The notes beneath the pieces are model-generated. The model had not been told where the DNA came from and searched no databases. It was given only the letters and a program-made list of their open reading frames with translations. A stretch of 64,000 nucleotides of DNA from DATAUD01 sp036501665 (GTDB taxonomy: Bacteria > Verrucomicrobiota > Verrucomicrobiia > Limisphaerales > Palsa-1400): contig DASXZW010000023.1 of the NCBI GenBank assembly GCA_036501665.1, positions 145,424 through 209,423 on the forward strand, in the 5' to 3' direction. Position numbers and translations under genes: made by a program. Positions 1 to 9,157 of this stretch are shown piece by piece; position 1 is the stretch's first letter; every line of letters begins with the position of its first letter.

Positions 1-63
1 GCACTTTGCCTCGTCCAAGTGACCCTCGTTTACTTGCTGCTTCGCCTTTAACTCGCCGCGGAC

Positions 64-1656
64 TTAGTGGCGAAAGTGGCGCACGCCCGTGAACGCCATG
101 CAAACCCCGTTCTCGTCGGCTGCTGCAATCACTTCAGGATCACGCAGCGAGCCGCCGGGTTGGATGGCAGCCGTGGCTCCAGCCTTTGCAGCCGCAATAA
201 GTCCGTCTGGAAATGGGAAAAAAGCGTCGCTGCAAACAGCGGAACCTGCGAGCGAAAGCCCCGCTTCCTGGGCCTTCCACACTGCGATCCGGCTTGCATC
301 CACGCGGCTCATCTGGCCCGCGCCAATCCCAAGCGTTCTGTCAGCAGACGCAAAGACGATTGCGTTGGATTTCACATTTTTGACGATTTTCCACCCAAAC
401 AGCATTGCTGCAAGCTCGGCTTCCGTCGGTTGTCGTTTGGTGACAACTCGCAAATCTGCCGAGGAAATCTTCTTGTCATCCCGCTCCTGAACCAGCAACG
501 AATCAGCTCCCACGCCGCGCAATTCGACGCTTTTTCCGGCAAAAGGCCACTTGAGAACTTGCGCCAGGCGAAGGTTTTTCTTTTTCTTCAGCACCTCCAA
601 GGCGTCCGGCGCGAAATCGGGCGCGACAATCACCTCGCTGAAAATTTCCGAAATCGCCTCCGCGCACGGAAGGTCCAGCGTTCGATTCACAGCGATGATT
701 CCACCGAAAGGCGCTTGTTTATCCGTGGCGAACGCCTTGTCCCACGCCTCCCGCAAGGTCTGACTCTGTCCCGCGCCGCAAGGGTTCGTATGTTTCAAAA
801 TGGCCAGTGTGGGAGCATCGCCGTCGAACTCCGCGATCAGCGCCGCGGCCGCAGTCAAGTCGAGAATATTGTTGTACGAAAATTCCTTTCCGTGCAATTG
901 CTTGAAATGTTCCCCAAACCGGCCATAAAGGGCCGCGCGTTGGTGCGGGTTTTCGCCGTAGCGCAATTCCTGGGCGCGACTTGAATTCAGCCAGAAAACC
1001 GGCGGCCATTCCGTGCCGGCGCGCGGAGGTTCCGGCCAGGTTTGCGCGGGCAAACCCGGGTTGACGTTAAACGCTTTTGAGAGATAACTGGAAATTTGCG
1101 CGTCGTAAGCCGCCGTGTGCGCGAAGACTTTTGCCGCAAGACGCCGGCGCAATTCGAGCTTCGTTCCGCCGCCCGCGATAATCTGATCAGCAACTTCCGC
1201 ATAATCCGCCGGGTCCATGACGACAGTGACGCTGTCATGATTCTTCGCGGCGCTGCGCAGCATTGAGGGGCCGCCGATGTCGATGTTCTCGATGGCCTCC
1301 GGCAGAGTCACATTCGGACGCGCCACAGTTTGAGCGAACGGATAAAGGTTCACGACGACCAGATCAATTGGCTTGATGTCATGCTTTTTCGCGGCGGCTT
1401 CGTGGGCTTTGTTGCCCCGAATGTAAAGAAGACCGCCGTGAATTTTCGGATGCAGCGTCTTGACCCGCCCATCCAGCATTTCAGGAAATTCAGTATAAGC
1501 GCTCAGGTCGCTGACCATGATCCCCTGATCGCGCAACGCCTTGGCGGTCCCGCCGGTGGAAATAATTTCAATGCCCGCAGTGGCGAGGGCCTGTGCGAGG
1601 GCAATCAACCCTGTCTTGTCGTAAACCGAGAGAAGCGCGCGTTGAATCTTGGACAT
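64..1656 (-). CDS. purH: Bifunctional AICAR formyltransferase / IMP cyclohydrolase
   Basis: Catalyses the last two steps of purine synthesis: formylation of AICAR, then ring closure to IMP, in the cytosol. The 530 residues match the usual length. The N-terminal MGS-like cyclohydrolase domain opens with SVYDKTG (about residues 10-16) and carries the STGGT motif. The C-terminal transformylase domain has RYGENPHQ and KHTNPCGAG (near 288-296), the Lys-His segment known to be catalytic in the family. The ATG start at 1656 fits the family N-terminus. It is the last complete minus-strand gene at the left edge and lies 72 bases downstream of a tRNA-Arg gene on the same strand. No frameshift or missing motif was seen. 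Confidence 0.97.
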   Translation of the reverse strand: MSKIQRALLSVYDKTGLIALAQALATAGIEIISTGGTAKALRDQGIMVSDLSAYTEFPEMLDGRVKTLHPKIHGGLLYIRGNKAHEAAAKKHDIKPIDLVVVNLYPFAQTVARPNVTLPEAIENIDIGGPSMLRSAAKNHDSVTVVMDPADYAEVADQIIAGGGTKLELRRRLAAKVFAHTAAYDAQISSYLSKAFNVNPGLPAQTWPEPPRAGTEWPPVFWLNSSRAQELRYGENPHQRAALYGRFGEHFKQLHGKEFSYNNILDLTAAAALIAEFDGDAPTLAILKHTNPCGAGQSQTLREAWDKAFATDKQAPFGGIIAVNRTLDLPCAEAISEIFSEVIVAPDFAPDALEVLKKKKNLRLAQVLKWPFAGKSVELRGVGADSLLVQERDDKKISSADLRVVTKRQPTEAELAAMLFGWKIVKNVKSNAIVFASADRTLGIGAGQMSRVDASRIAVWKAQEAGLSLAGSAVCSDAFFPFPDGLIAAAKAGATAAIQPGGSLRDPEVIAAADENGVCMAFTGVRHFRH

Positions 1657-1728
1657 AAAAATGCGCTTAAATTTTCCAGAAGCGCGGGCAGAGTCAACCT
1701 GATTTGCGTGTCAAAATGAAAATTGCAT

Positions 1729-1804
1729 TGGTGACCCCACCAGGAATTGAACCTGGATCTCAAGTTTAGGAAACTCGAGCTCTATCCATTTGAGCTATGG
1801 GGCC
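1729..1804 (-). tRNA. tRNA-Arg (anticodon CCU), CCA encoded
   Basis: The minus strand folds into a full cloverleaf of 76 nt. The acceptor arms GGCCCCA and TGGGGTC are followed by discriminator A and an encoded CCA. The anticodon stem CGAGT/ACTTG holds loop TTCCTAA, giving anticodon CCU, which reads AGG arginine codons. The T arm is CCAGG-TTCAATT-CCTGG. It lies alone between addB and purH, all on the minus strand. Confidence 0.96.
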
Positions 1805-1896
1805 GCCTCAATCTCCCGGTGAGATTAGTCGCTCTGTCATGTTGTTTCAAGGCGTCAAACGACGGAGCCGGCGAATTTCCAAAAATTCCGATTTTT

Positions 1897-4800
1897 TTAG
1901 TTCGAGATTTTCGTTCGAGTTCGTTTTAAAACCCGGTATGGCTGCGACCAAGGGTCAAAGCGGCAGATGCTTTTGTAATCGCATTCATCGCAGGCGACTT
2001 TTCGGCCTTTTTGATAAGGATTGGCCGCGAGCGCGCCTCCGTAAATTTCCCGGCCCATGCGCGCCAGCTCAGACTCGACGTGGTTCAGCAATTTCTCGAA
2101 GTCATCCGTCGTTAAAAGATCCGAGTCGCCTGCATAAGGCAAGCCGTCCTTTTTCAATCGGTATTTGAATTGCGCGCCCTGGCTCGCGTTGCTGCTGTCA
2201 AGAAACCGAAGCGCGGCGAAATCAAACCGCCCAAGGTGCTGGTATCTGGTTTTCCGAAATTCCTCGCGCGATTTCAAGACGTCGGTTCGGCTCGCCCCGA
2301 TCTCGGATTGCCCGCGCAAGTTGACGTAGAAAACGCCCGCAGGTAGTAGGCGGCTGACTCCAAAAACATCCCGCCCGCCGTTAAAACGCCGCAGTGCGCC
2401 GAGATAGGCCGCTAGCTGCAATTGAAGCCCGTTGTCAATTAATATATTCTCAAGCTTGCGCGCGCTGGATTTATAATCCACAACGACCGCGAGAGCCTCA
2501 TCATTCTCTCCATCGCGGCAAAGATCGACGCGGTCGATTTTTCCCCGAAGGATCAACCGTAATCCCGACCCAAGATCGAGCTTCCAAGAAGGAAGTTTCG
2601 TATCGTGCTCGCCAAATCCCAATTCGGATTCGCGCGGATTAAACTGGTAATGCGCCATCCATTCAACTGTGGCCGCGACAAAGTCCTGCAAAGTCTCGGC
2701 GACCGCCCGCGCGGCGAACTGTGATTGCGCCGAGGCTGCCATCAGGCCGTTCTTGAAGTGAGGGAGAAGTTCGTTGACGCAATCCTTGATGCGGCGACGC
2801 GCCTCGTTGGGCGTGATGTCGCGCCAGTTTTTGTTTTCGTCCCGCAATTGGTTGTGAAAGCGCGCCAGGGCCTCGTGCTGGAAATTGCCTCGCTCCCTGA
2901 CGTCCAATTCGAACCGTTTCCTCTCTTCGGCGCGCAACCCGGAGTGCAAAAAGAATTTGAACGAACACGCGGCAAATTCCTCCATTCGGCTGACCGAGGT
3001 TCGCAGCTCAGTGCCATAAAGTTTGCGGGCGATTTCGGGATTCAAGCGCTCCGATGGCGATGGATTTGCCGAGCTGGCTGCTTGCTCGCGAAATGCAGAA
3101 TATTTCGGTCGATCGAGAAGCTCCGTCAGGATTGGCCCGTGCGCGACGGGTCGAGTCAATTGACTGGACAGCTCGCAAATATGTTCAGCCTGCGTCCAAT
3201 CCACCCCGGTAAATTTATCCAATTCCAGACCTGGAAGAATCCTTTTGAGATCGGCGAAAAAGGGCGACGGATTCAGCGGTTGATCGCTATTGTCCCGCTC
3301 CGACCACGCAACGACGAGGCGTTCCCTCGAACGGGTGCAGGCGATGTAACCGAGAAATCGTTCGCGGCTTAAAAACTCGCGGCGGCTTTGGCCCAGGCGG
3401 ACATCGTGCCGCGCCAATTCCTCCCGGTCCGATTCGTTGAGAAGATTTCCTTCGGTCGGTGTCGCGGGAAAGACCGTTTCGTTGACACCGAGCAAAATCG
3501 CAAGTCGCAGATCAGGATTGCGCGAGCGATCAATGGTGCCGATTAACACCTGGTCGAGCGCGGGCGGAATAACACCGACGCTCAATTCCGCAAGTCCGGC
3601 ATCCAGAACCGGCAACCAATCCGCGAGAGCCATCGGCTCATCCGCGAATGCGCGCTCCAGGTCCTCCAGCCATTCGTTCAACTGCCGCCAGACTGTCGCG
3701 TGAATGGCTCCGTCTGCCCATTCGTCTGCGGTCCATTCCTTCAACGTCGCCTCGATGGACAAATCGTCCCACAATTGCCGGAATGCTTCGGCCAATTCAC
3801 GGCCATTCGCGCGTCCGAGTCTGCGGAATCGCATGAACAGTGGAATCCATTTCTTGCGAAAACGCTCTGCCCATTCGGATTTTTGGGCGTCAGCCCGCAG
3901 CGGTGAAAACCAGACGTCGCCGGACCATCCTCGCGCCAGCGCTTCGTTTTCCAATCGGTCAATCTCCTCATCCCCGGCAGTGACAAGACCCGTCTTAAGC
4001 GCGCCAAACCAATCATCATGACGCCAGCCAAATGCGGCGCACCGCGCGACGCAACGAGTCAATTCAGCCAGAGGATGCTGGGCCGCCTTTTCACGTTGAT
4101 CCATGAAGAACGGAATTTTGTATTGCGAAAAGACACGGCGTAAAGACTCCCGATGGCTTTCCAAATTGCGAAGCAACACCGCAACCTCGCGAAAGCGTCC
4201 GCCAGACCTGACAAAACGCAAAATCTCCTGCGCGGCGAGAACAGATTCTGACGCCGGTGTCGGGCAAACGACCGCGCGGACAGATTTCTTTATGTCAATA
4301 ATATCTTCACTGGCGGGCCGATTCCAGCACGCCTCCAATTGCCGCAAAGCGGGGCTGTCTTTGAATCGCCCATTTTCATTTCGTCGGAGAATTTCTGTAG
4401 TCAGCCTGGCCCCCGGCAGTGCGGACAAGCGATCCCTGCATTGGCGAAAAGTGTTTTCGATTCCATTCCAAATCGAGAGCCACGACGCGGCGGCAGTGCC
4501 AGGGACATCTTCGAGACAAAAGGCCAATGTCAACTTTTCGCAGCGCGGCGCCACTGCGGTGAGCAAATCCAGTTCCTGATGAGTCATTTCCGCGAACCCG
4601 TCCATCCACAAGCCCGCAGCCTTAAAGTCACTGGAAGAATTTTTAAGCGATTCAACGGCGAGATCGAGAAGGCACTCGGCATCTTGCAATTTGTGGCTCG
4701 CAACCCATTCAAGAAAATCAGTCAATAACAACGCCAGATCGTGCAATTTGCGTCGAAGAGGTTCGCCGGAGCCGGGAAAGTCGGCCAGCGCGCGAAGCGA

Positions 4801-5232
4801 TTCAGGAGAAAGCTTGCGCCGCTGCAACTCGCGAAGTTCCCCGCTGAGTTGTCGCGCGAATCCCGGCATTCCCGCGCTTCGATGAAAAATTTTGAGATCA
4901 TTTCGCCGCCGCTCAAGAATCGACCGCAACACCATCGACCGTCCATCCTCGGAAAGCAACGGCGGCAGGGTCGCGTCCGATTGTTTCAGCACCTGTTCGG
5001 CGAGCCGTTGAAACGAAAAAATCTGCAATCGCGTGTAGCCTTGCAATTCCGAATCGGCCAGAAGCTGCCGCTCCAATTGAAAGGTGGCCTGGCGAGGCGC
5101 CAGTAAAATCAACGGCGGGCCTGAAGGCGCGCCACGCAATGCTTCGCGGATTTCAGCCAGACACAGGAAGGTTTTTCCCGTCCCAGCCGGACCTAAAACA
5201 AAACGCGCTTGCACCTGCAATGGTTCGCGCAA
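1897..5232 (-). CDS. addB: AddB-like subunit of helicase-nuclease (RexB/AddB family)
   Basis: Probable B subunit of an AddAB-type helicase/exonuclease that processes double-strand breaks for RecA recombination. The N-terminus has a Walker A motif, GPAGTGKT, at residues 14-21. The C-terminal half has a PD-(D/E)XK nuclease core with GKIDRVD and VVDYK (near 917). Cysteines near 754 and in C-x2-C-x5-C (about 1080-1089) match the iron-sulphur staple known in AddB. The 1111-residue length fits. The start is TTG; no ATG or GTG lies between it and the upstream stop that would keep the Walker motif. No addA is present in the window, so the partner must be encoded elsewhere. The assignment rests on motifs; a related PD-(D/E)XK helicase-like protein is the alternative. 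Confidence 0.85.
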   Translation of the reverse strand: MREPLQVQARFVLGPAGTGKTFLCLAEIREALRGAPSGPPLILLAPRQATFQLERQLLADSELQGYTRLQIFSFQRLAEQVLKQSDATLPPLLSEDGRSMVLRSILERRRNDLKIFHRSAGMPGFARQLSGELRELQRRKLSPESLRALADFPGSGEPLRRKLHDLALLLTDFLEWVASHKLQDAECLLDLAVESLKNSSSDFKAAGLWMDGFAEMTHQELDLLTAVAPRCEKLTLAFCLEDVPGTAAASWLSIWNGIENTFRQCRDRLSALPGARLTTEILRRNENGRFKDSPALRQLEACWNRPASEDIIDIKKSVRAVVCPTPASESVLAAQEILRFVRSGGRFREVAVLLRNLESHRESLRRVFSQYKIPFFMDQREKAAQHPLAELTRCVARCAAFGWRHDDWFGALKTGLVTAGDEEIDRLENEALARGWSGDVWFSPLRADAQKSEWAERFRKKWIPLFMRFRRLGRANGRELAEAFRQLWDDLSIEATLKEWTADEWADGAIHATVWRQLNEWLEDLERAFADEPMALADWLPVLDAGLAELSVGVIPPALDQVLIGTIDRSRNPDLRLAILLGVNETVFPATPTEGNLLNESDREELARHDVRLGQSRREFLSRERFLGYIACTRSRERLVVAWSERDNSDQPLNPSPFFADLKRILPGLELDKFTGVDWTQAEHICELSSQLTRPVAHGPILTELLDRPKYSAFREQAASSANPSPSERLNPEIARKLYGTELRTSVSRMEEFAACSFKFFLHSGLRAEERKRFELDVRERGNFQHEALARFHNQLRDENKNWRDITPNEARRRIKDCVNELLPHFKNGLMAASAQSQFAARAVAETLQDFVAATVEWMAHYQFNPRESELGFGEHDTKLPSWKLDLGSGLRLILRGKIDRVDLCRDGENDEALAVVVDYKSSARKLENILIDNGLQLQLAAYLGALRRFNGGRDVFGVSRLLPAGVFYVNLRGQSEIGASRTDVLKSREEFRKTRYQHLGRFDFAALRFLDSSNASQGAQFKYRLKKDGLPYAGDSDLLTTDDFEKLLNHVESELARMGREIYGGALAANPYQKGRKVACDECDYKSICRFDPWSQPYRVLKRTRTKISN

Positions 5233-5633
5233 AATGGTTCGGACGAAAAGACTTTTCAGCGAGTCGCGCAGGGCGGACTTAAATCGAATCGAAGCAGTTC
5301 GGAATCAACGCAAAGACGCCAGGACTTGGCGCGGCAAAATCCGCAACCAAAACCCGTAACCCTGAAATTTGCGCAGAGGGCGCAGAGGAAGAAAAATAAT
5401 TGTCTCTTCTCTGCGTCCTGCGCCTCTGCGCGAGAAATTTAGCCAAAAATGATGAGTTCTTGGACATTGCACTGCAAAGTTGAGACAAGGGTAAAGATGA
5501 ACGGGCGAGGACCACAATTTGCACCTGCAAACAGTTATATTCCGGTCCGGCAGCAAAGTCATTCATCACCTTGCGCCTTTGCGTTAAAGGTCTTCTGCGT
5601 GGATGCTGATAAGACGTATGGACTGAGACGCCG
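5233..5633. other. Intergenic region with CTCTGCG-type repeats
   Basis: About 400 bases between addB and the acyltransferase-like gene hold no credible gene. The main content is the inverted repeat at 5365-5440 and a degenerate GCGCCTTTGCGTTAAAG-like copy near 5572-5592. Weak open frames overlap the repeat and look like shadows. Confidence 0.6.
5365..5440. repeat. Imperfect palindrome of the GCGCAGAGG / CCTCTGCGC type
   Basis: AAATTTGCGCAGAGG at the left is mirrored by CCTCTGCGCGAGAAATTT at the right. Extra GCGCAGAGG and CTGCGTCCTGCG units lie inside, so the arms are roughly 30 bases long. It sits upstream of addB. I recall similar CTCTGCG/CTTTGCG sequences between genes in diverse bacteria, but this was not checked. 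Confidence 0.7.
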
Positions 5634-6869
5634 TCAAAGCCTAAGCCTGAATCCCGCCCGGTTCAATCCAGCCGTCACGCATAAAATGACCACCCCGCAA
5701 CCTGCGGAACGCGCAATCCCGGAGGCCAGCCCATGCGAAGCCAGATTGTCGTAAATGCTGTCAAGATGAAGCAGATCGAGCAATGAAGGCAGCATTTCCG
5801 AAATCAAGTACGCCAGCAGCACATTCTCCCCCGCAATCGCCAGAATTTTTCCGATGGGATGCACCGTGCCAAGGTCGCAGAGCGCATGAAAAATCACCCA
5901 AAGCGCCGCAGTGATAACGCAGGCCCACAGGCACCATGACGGAGTCGCGGCATTTTTGTTGATGCCGTAAAGACCGGCGAGCAGCAGCGCGGCGGCGGAA
6001 CAACCCAAGATGAACAAGCCCGCAAAACGCAATCGCCCCGCCAGCTTGATTCTTCCCGGCGGAAACAGCATCGAGGCCAAAAGGACTCCCGCGACCGTAA
6101 TTGAGGGCTGTGATCCGAGAGTTCCGCCAAGGCCAACGTAACGGCCAAGCCAAAGTCCATCCAGCACGCCGGTTCGTTCTGCGGGATACATCGCCAGCAA
6201 AAGCGCGCAGCAACCGAGCAGGGCGGTGGAATTCGTCCTGAAAAGAAGAAAAACAATCGAACCCACCAAATAAGCCCACCCGATCAAACCAAGAATTCCA
6301 TACCAAACGGTGTGAATCTCAAATGGCGAAAGCGAAATAATGCGCCCGCCTTTTTCGCCGCGAAACATGAACGCCAGCGTTACCATCCCAGCGATTCCAA
6401 CAATTCGCAGCGCCAAATTCGGAATGCGAAGCTGTTCCGTCGATGCCATTCGGAACGAAATCGAGCAGAACGCCAGCATCGCGGAAAGGTACATCAGAAC
6501 GGCCCAAAGATTCGGCGCCAATCCTGACATTTCCTGTCCCGGCGATTCATCATTAACCATGAGTATCCCAATGGCCAGCAACCCGGCGGTCCGGGCGAGA
6601 ACATGAAGCAACATCTTCCACGCGGGTTCGCCCCGGCTTAATCGCCCGCCAAGCGCAAACGGAATCGACATGCCGACAATGAACAGAAACCCCGGGAACA
6701 CCATATCGACGAATGTCATACCGCTTTTCCCATGGAAATGGCGCATCCATGGCGGGACGACTTTTTCTGAAACCCCAGCCAGATCGTTCACGAAAATCAT
6801 CGTAAACATCACAAATCCGCGCAAAGCGTCAATCGAGACAATACGCGGAGGTTTGTCCATTGCGGGCAT
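5634..6869 (-). CDS. Acyltransferase-like polytopic membrane protein (DUF5009 / heparan-alpha-glucosaminide N-acetyltransferase-like)
   Basis: A membrane protein with about ten hydrophobic segments. The N-terminus has the family signature IVSIDALRGFVMF, then a conserved His-containing segment (WMRHFHGKSGMTFVDMVFPGFLF). Members of this COG4299-like family are thought to move acetyl groups across the membrane to sugars; the substrate here is unknown. The open frame extends to a TTG at 6938, but ATG codons at 6869 and 6860 lie closer to the DALRG motif and give a normal N-terminus, so I chose 6869. No strong ribosome binding site decides this. The gene points away from tatA-tatC and shares the roughly 180-base divergent region with it. 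Confidence 0.75.
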   Translation of the reverse strand: MPAMDKPPRIVSIDALRGFVMFTMIFVNDLAGVSEKVVPPWMRHFHGKSGMTFVDMVFPGFLFIVGMSIPFALGGRLSRGEPAWKMLLHVLARTAGLLAIGILMVNDESPGQEMSGLAPNLWAVLMYLSAMLAFCSISFRMASTEQLRIPNLALRIVGIAGMVTLAFMFRGEKGGRIISLSPFEIHTVWYGILGLIGWAYLVGSIVFLLFRTNSTALLGCCALLLAMYPAERTGVLDGLWLGRYVGLGGTLGSQPSITVAGVLLASMLFPPGRIKLAGRLRFAGLFILGCSAAALLLAGLYGINKNAATPSWCLWACVITAALWVIFHALCDLGTVHPIGKILAIAGENVLLAYLISEMLPSLLDLLHLDSIYDNLASHGLASGIARSAGCGVVILCVTAGLNRAGFRLRL

Positions 6870-7047
6870 TTGCGGCGCGTCGGTGGTGGTCACGAGCGGG
6901 AACGGTATAGAATCCTGGCCGCATTGTCCAACGTCCAAGGAAGCCCGACGCCTTTTTTGAGTACTAAGTCGCTCAAAATGTGTTTGCGAAAAGGTGCTTT
7001 ACTAATTGCGCCCGGTAACGTACGTTGCAGAATAGTTTAAGAAGTCT

Positions 7048-7338
7048 ATGAATCCAATTTTTGCTCTGTTTAATCTTGGCGGTGGCGAGATTATTTTGAT
7101 TTTGGCCGTTGTGCTGCTGATGTTTGGCGCGAAGAAGCTCCCCGAACTGGCCCGTGGATTGGGTCAGGGAATCAAGGAATTCAAAAAGGCCACGAGCGAC
7201 ATGACCAACGAGATGCACACCGCGATGAACGAGCCGCCATCTCCGCCTGCCAGAAAGCTTCCCCCTGCCGCCACTGTTGCTCAGGAACCAGAGCACACAT
7301 CTGCCCCCGCTGCGACCGTCCCAAGCCAGAAGGCCTGA
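7048..7338 (+). CDS. tatA: Sec-independent translocase subunit TatA/TatE
   Basis: Pore-forming subunit of the twin-arginine translocation system in the inner membrane. It has one N-terminal membrane helix (ILILAVVLLMFGAKKLPE) followed by the amphipathic helix with the usual GLGQGIKEFKKA pattern and a Pro/Ala-rich tail, 96 residues in all. The ATG at 7048 has a weak AAGAAG just upstream. tatC starts 21 bases after its stop, so the pair is almost certainly one transcript. No tatB was recognised here; in many non-proteobacteria TatA does both jobs. Confidence 0.95.
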   Translation: MNPIFALFNLGGGEIILILAVVLLMFGAKKLPELARGLGQGIKEFKKATSDMTNEMHTAMNEPPSPPARKLPPAATVAQEPEHTSAPAATVPSQKA

Positions 7339-7359
7339 TTTTCGCTGTAACATTGCGTC

Positions 7360-8388
7360 ATGGCGATTGAGCCTGAAGAGGGCCGGACTCTGCAGGAGGA
7401 GGAGGACGAGGGCGGGCCAGTAAAATCGTTTCTCGAACATCTTGAGGATTTCCGATGGGTGCTGATCAAAAGCGGCGCCGCAGTCTTAATGGGCGTTCTC
7501 ATCTGCCTTTTTGCCGGCAATTTTGTGGTCGGCATTCTGACACGACCGCTGCGAAAAGCGCCCATAAGCTATCCTTCCACCAACCAGGTCGTTTCAGTTT
7601 TTTTCGGGACCAACCGCATGGGCATTTGGCAATTGAACGACCAACAGCAAAAGATGATAAAGTTTGGGACGAATCAGTTCGTCGCCTTGGATATCGCTCC
7701 AATCTCGGTTACGTCGGGCACCAATCAAGTAAACGTCGTGGGACTAACGATGAGCCCCGATCAAACGAAGGCCGAGCAAGCCAAATACATGGCGATCAAC
7801 CTCATCGTGCTTGGGCCGGCCCACGCGTTCATAGTCGGCTTTCGAGTGGCGTTGTTTGCGGGAATTGGGATGGCCTCGCCGTTTATCTTTTACTTCGTGG
7901 GGCAATTTGCGTTTCCAGCGCTGAAGCTGAATGAGAAAAAATATTTTTATCGCGGCCTCGGGTTTGCACTGCCGTTGTTCCTGTCCGGCGTGTTGTTCTG
8001 CTACTTCATTCTCCTGCCGGCGTCGCTGGCTGCCTCGCAGCTTTACGCGAACTGGTTCGGATTCTCTTCCAGCATGTGGGACGCGGAGGACTACATTGGG
8101 TTCGTGAGCAAGTTTATGCTCGGGATGGGCTTGGGATTTGAAATGCCGGTCGTGATTCTTGTCCTGGTGAAGATCGGCATCTTAAGCTACTCGACTCTGG
8201 TCAAGGCGCGTCCTTACATGATCGTCATTAACTTGATTTTGGGCGCGGCATTGACGACGCCGGAAGTCTTCACGCAAGTCCTGATGGCGGTGCCGCTGCA
8301 ACTCCTTTTCGAGATCAGTGTTTTGGTAGCCTGGTATTGGGAACGCCAGGAAAAGAAACGCGCTGAAGCTGGCCCGATCGATGTTTAA
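7360..8388 (+). CDS. tatC: Twin-arginine translocase subunit TatC with enlarged first periplasmic loop
   Basis: Receptor subunit that binds twin-arginine signal peptides. Six hydrophobic segments follow a charged, acidic N-terminus (EEEDEGG, residues 13-19). The family pattern is clear: FLEHLEDFR near 24-32, and PALKLNEKKYFYRGL and TTPEVFTQVLMAVPLQLLFEI later on. The protein is 342 residues against about 250 usual. The excess is a Thr/Gln/Asn-rich stretch of about 75 residues (roughly 72-150) between helices 1 and 2, in the periplasmic loop, plus a longer N-terminus. It forms an operon with tatA. Confidence 0.93.
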   Translation: MAIEPEEGRTLQEEEDEGGPVKSFLEHLEDFRWVLIKSGAAVLMGVLICLFAGNFVVGILTRPLRKAPISYPSTNQVVSVFFGTNRMGIWQLNDQQQKMIKFGTNQFVALDIAPISVTSGTNQVNVVGLTMSPDQTKAEQAKYMAINLIVLGPAHAFIVGFRVALFAGIGMASPFIFYFVGQFAFPALKLNEKKYFYRGLGFALPLFLSGVLFCYFILLPASLAASQLYANWFGFSSSMWDAEDYIGFVSKFMLGMGLGFEMPVVILVLVKIGILSYSTLVKARPYMIVINLILGAALTTPEVFTQVLMAVPLQLLFEISVLVAWYWERQEKKRAEAGPIDV

Positions 8389-8433
8389 CGCAGGCTGATT
8401 AAAAGAGGGTATTTGCCGTTTGTGCCGCAGCGG

Positions 8434-9135
8434 TTAATTCCCCGTCTCCAAGGAGATGAGTTCAACGACAGACGGCTCCTTTGAAATCATCACCAGCGGA
8501 TTTTCGTCAAACAAATCCGGGTCCAGCATCAAGGCCAACTCTCCCTTCGGGTCCGTTTCCAGTTTGCGGTCGCCCCGCTGACTGTGAATGGTCAGAGTCG
8601 CGCTCGTTCCTGGCGGGGAAAACACCAGCTTCAACCCCGCCACCTTTGCTTTCGGCGCGCCCGGGAAAACCTGCCGCATCCGCTCCCGGACATCCGCGCA
8701 ATCGCGCACCACTTGCATCAGCGGACGATAACTAAGCACCGTCCCCAGCCGCCGCACCACAAGCCCCATGAACCAGTCGAGCTTCATCGACCCGCGCGGT
8801 TGATTGGTGATCAGCCAAGGGTTTTCCGTCAACAATTCGGTCGTCATGGGCACCGAAAACGCGCCGTCTGAATCAATTTTCACCGGGATTTTTCCAGATT
8901 TCGCGTCAATATAAACCATCACGTTGGTCGGCGAGATATTGGTCGAGGCCGGTTCCATTCGCAGAACCACCACCAAATTTGTGTAAGCGTCGCTCAACTC
9001 GGATTGGACGCGCTGCATTTGGTACAATTCGCCGTAACGAAGCCGGGCCGTTTCCTGATCGGCGCGCAATGACGGAGCGAGAAGAAGAATCGCCGCGAAC
9101 AGCCCGCCGCAGATGGTTTTGAAATTGGTCGTCAT
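8434..9135 (-). CDS. Exported protein of unknown function with an internal repeat
   Basis: I do not recognise a characterised family; a DUF2987-type protein is possible. The 233 residues begin with a signal peptide ending near SLRA-DQ. Two related segments can be aligned: IPVKIDSDGAFSVPMTTELL followed by ENPWLITNQP (near 95-130), and LETDPKGELALMLDPDLF followed by ENPLVMISKEP (near 195-225). This suggests a duplicated beta domain. It is the last gene of the minus-strand cytochrome c maturation cluster and starts 22 bases after the ccsA stop, so it may be co-transcribed with ccsA. A link with haem delivery is inference from position only. Confidence 0.7.
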   Translation of the reverse strand: MTTNFKTICGGLFAAILLLAPSLRADQETARLRYGELYQMQRVQSELSDAYTNLVVVLRMEPASTNISPTNVMVYIDAKSGKIPVKIDSDGAFSVPMTTELLTENPWLITNQPRGSMKLDWFMGLVVRRLGTVLSYRPLMQVVRDCADVRERMRQVFPGAPKAKVAGLKLVFSPPGTSATLTIHSQRGDRKLETDPKGELALMLDPDLFDENPLVMISKEPSVVELISLETGN

Positions 9136-9157
9136 GCAAAGTTGCCGACGCGCCGGT

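Noticed and set aside
1..63. Possible gene fragment at the left edge
   Set aside because: Too short, and no start or recognisable peptide can be read on either strand.
67..984. 305-residue plus-strand frame opposite purH
   Set aside because: Lies fully antisense to a purH gene with complete motifs; Cys/Arg-rich composition without any recognisable domain.
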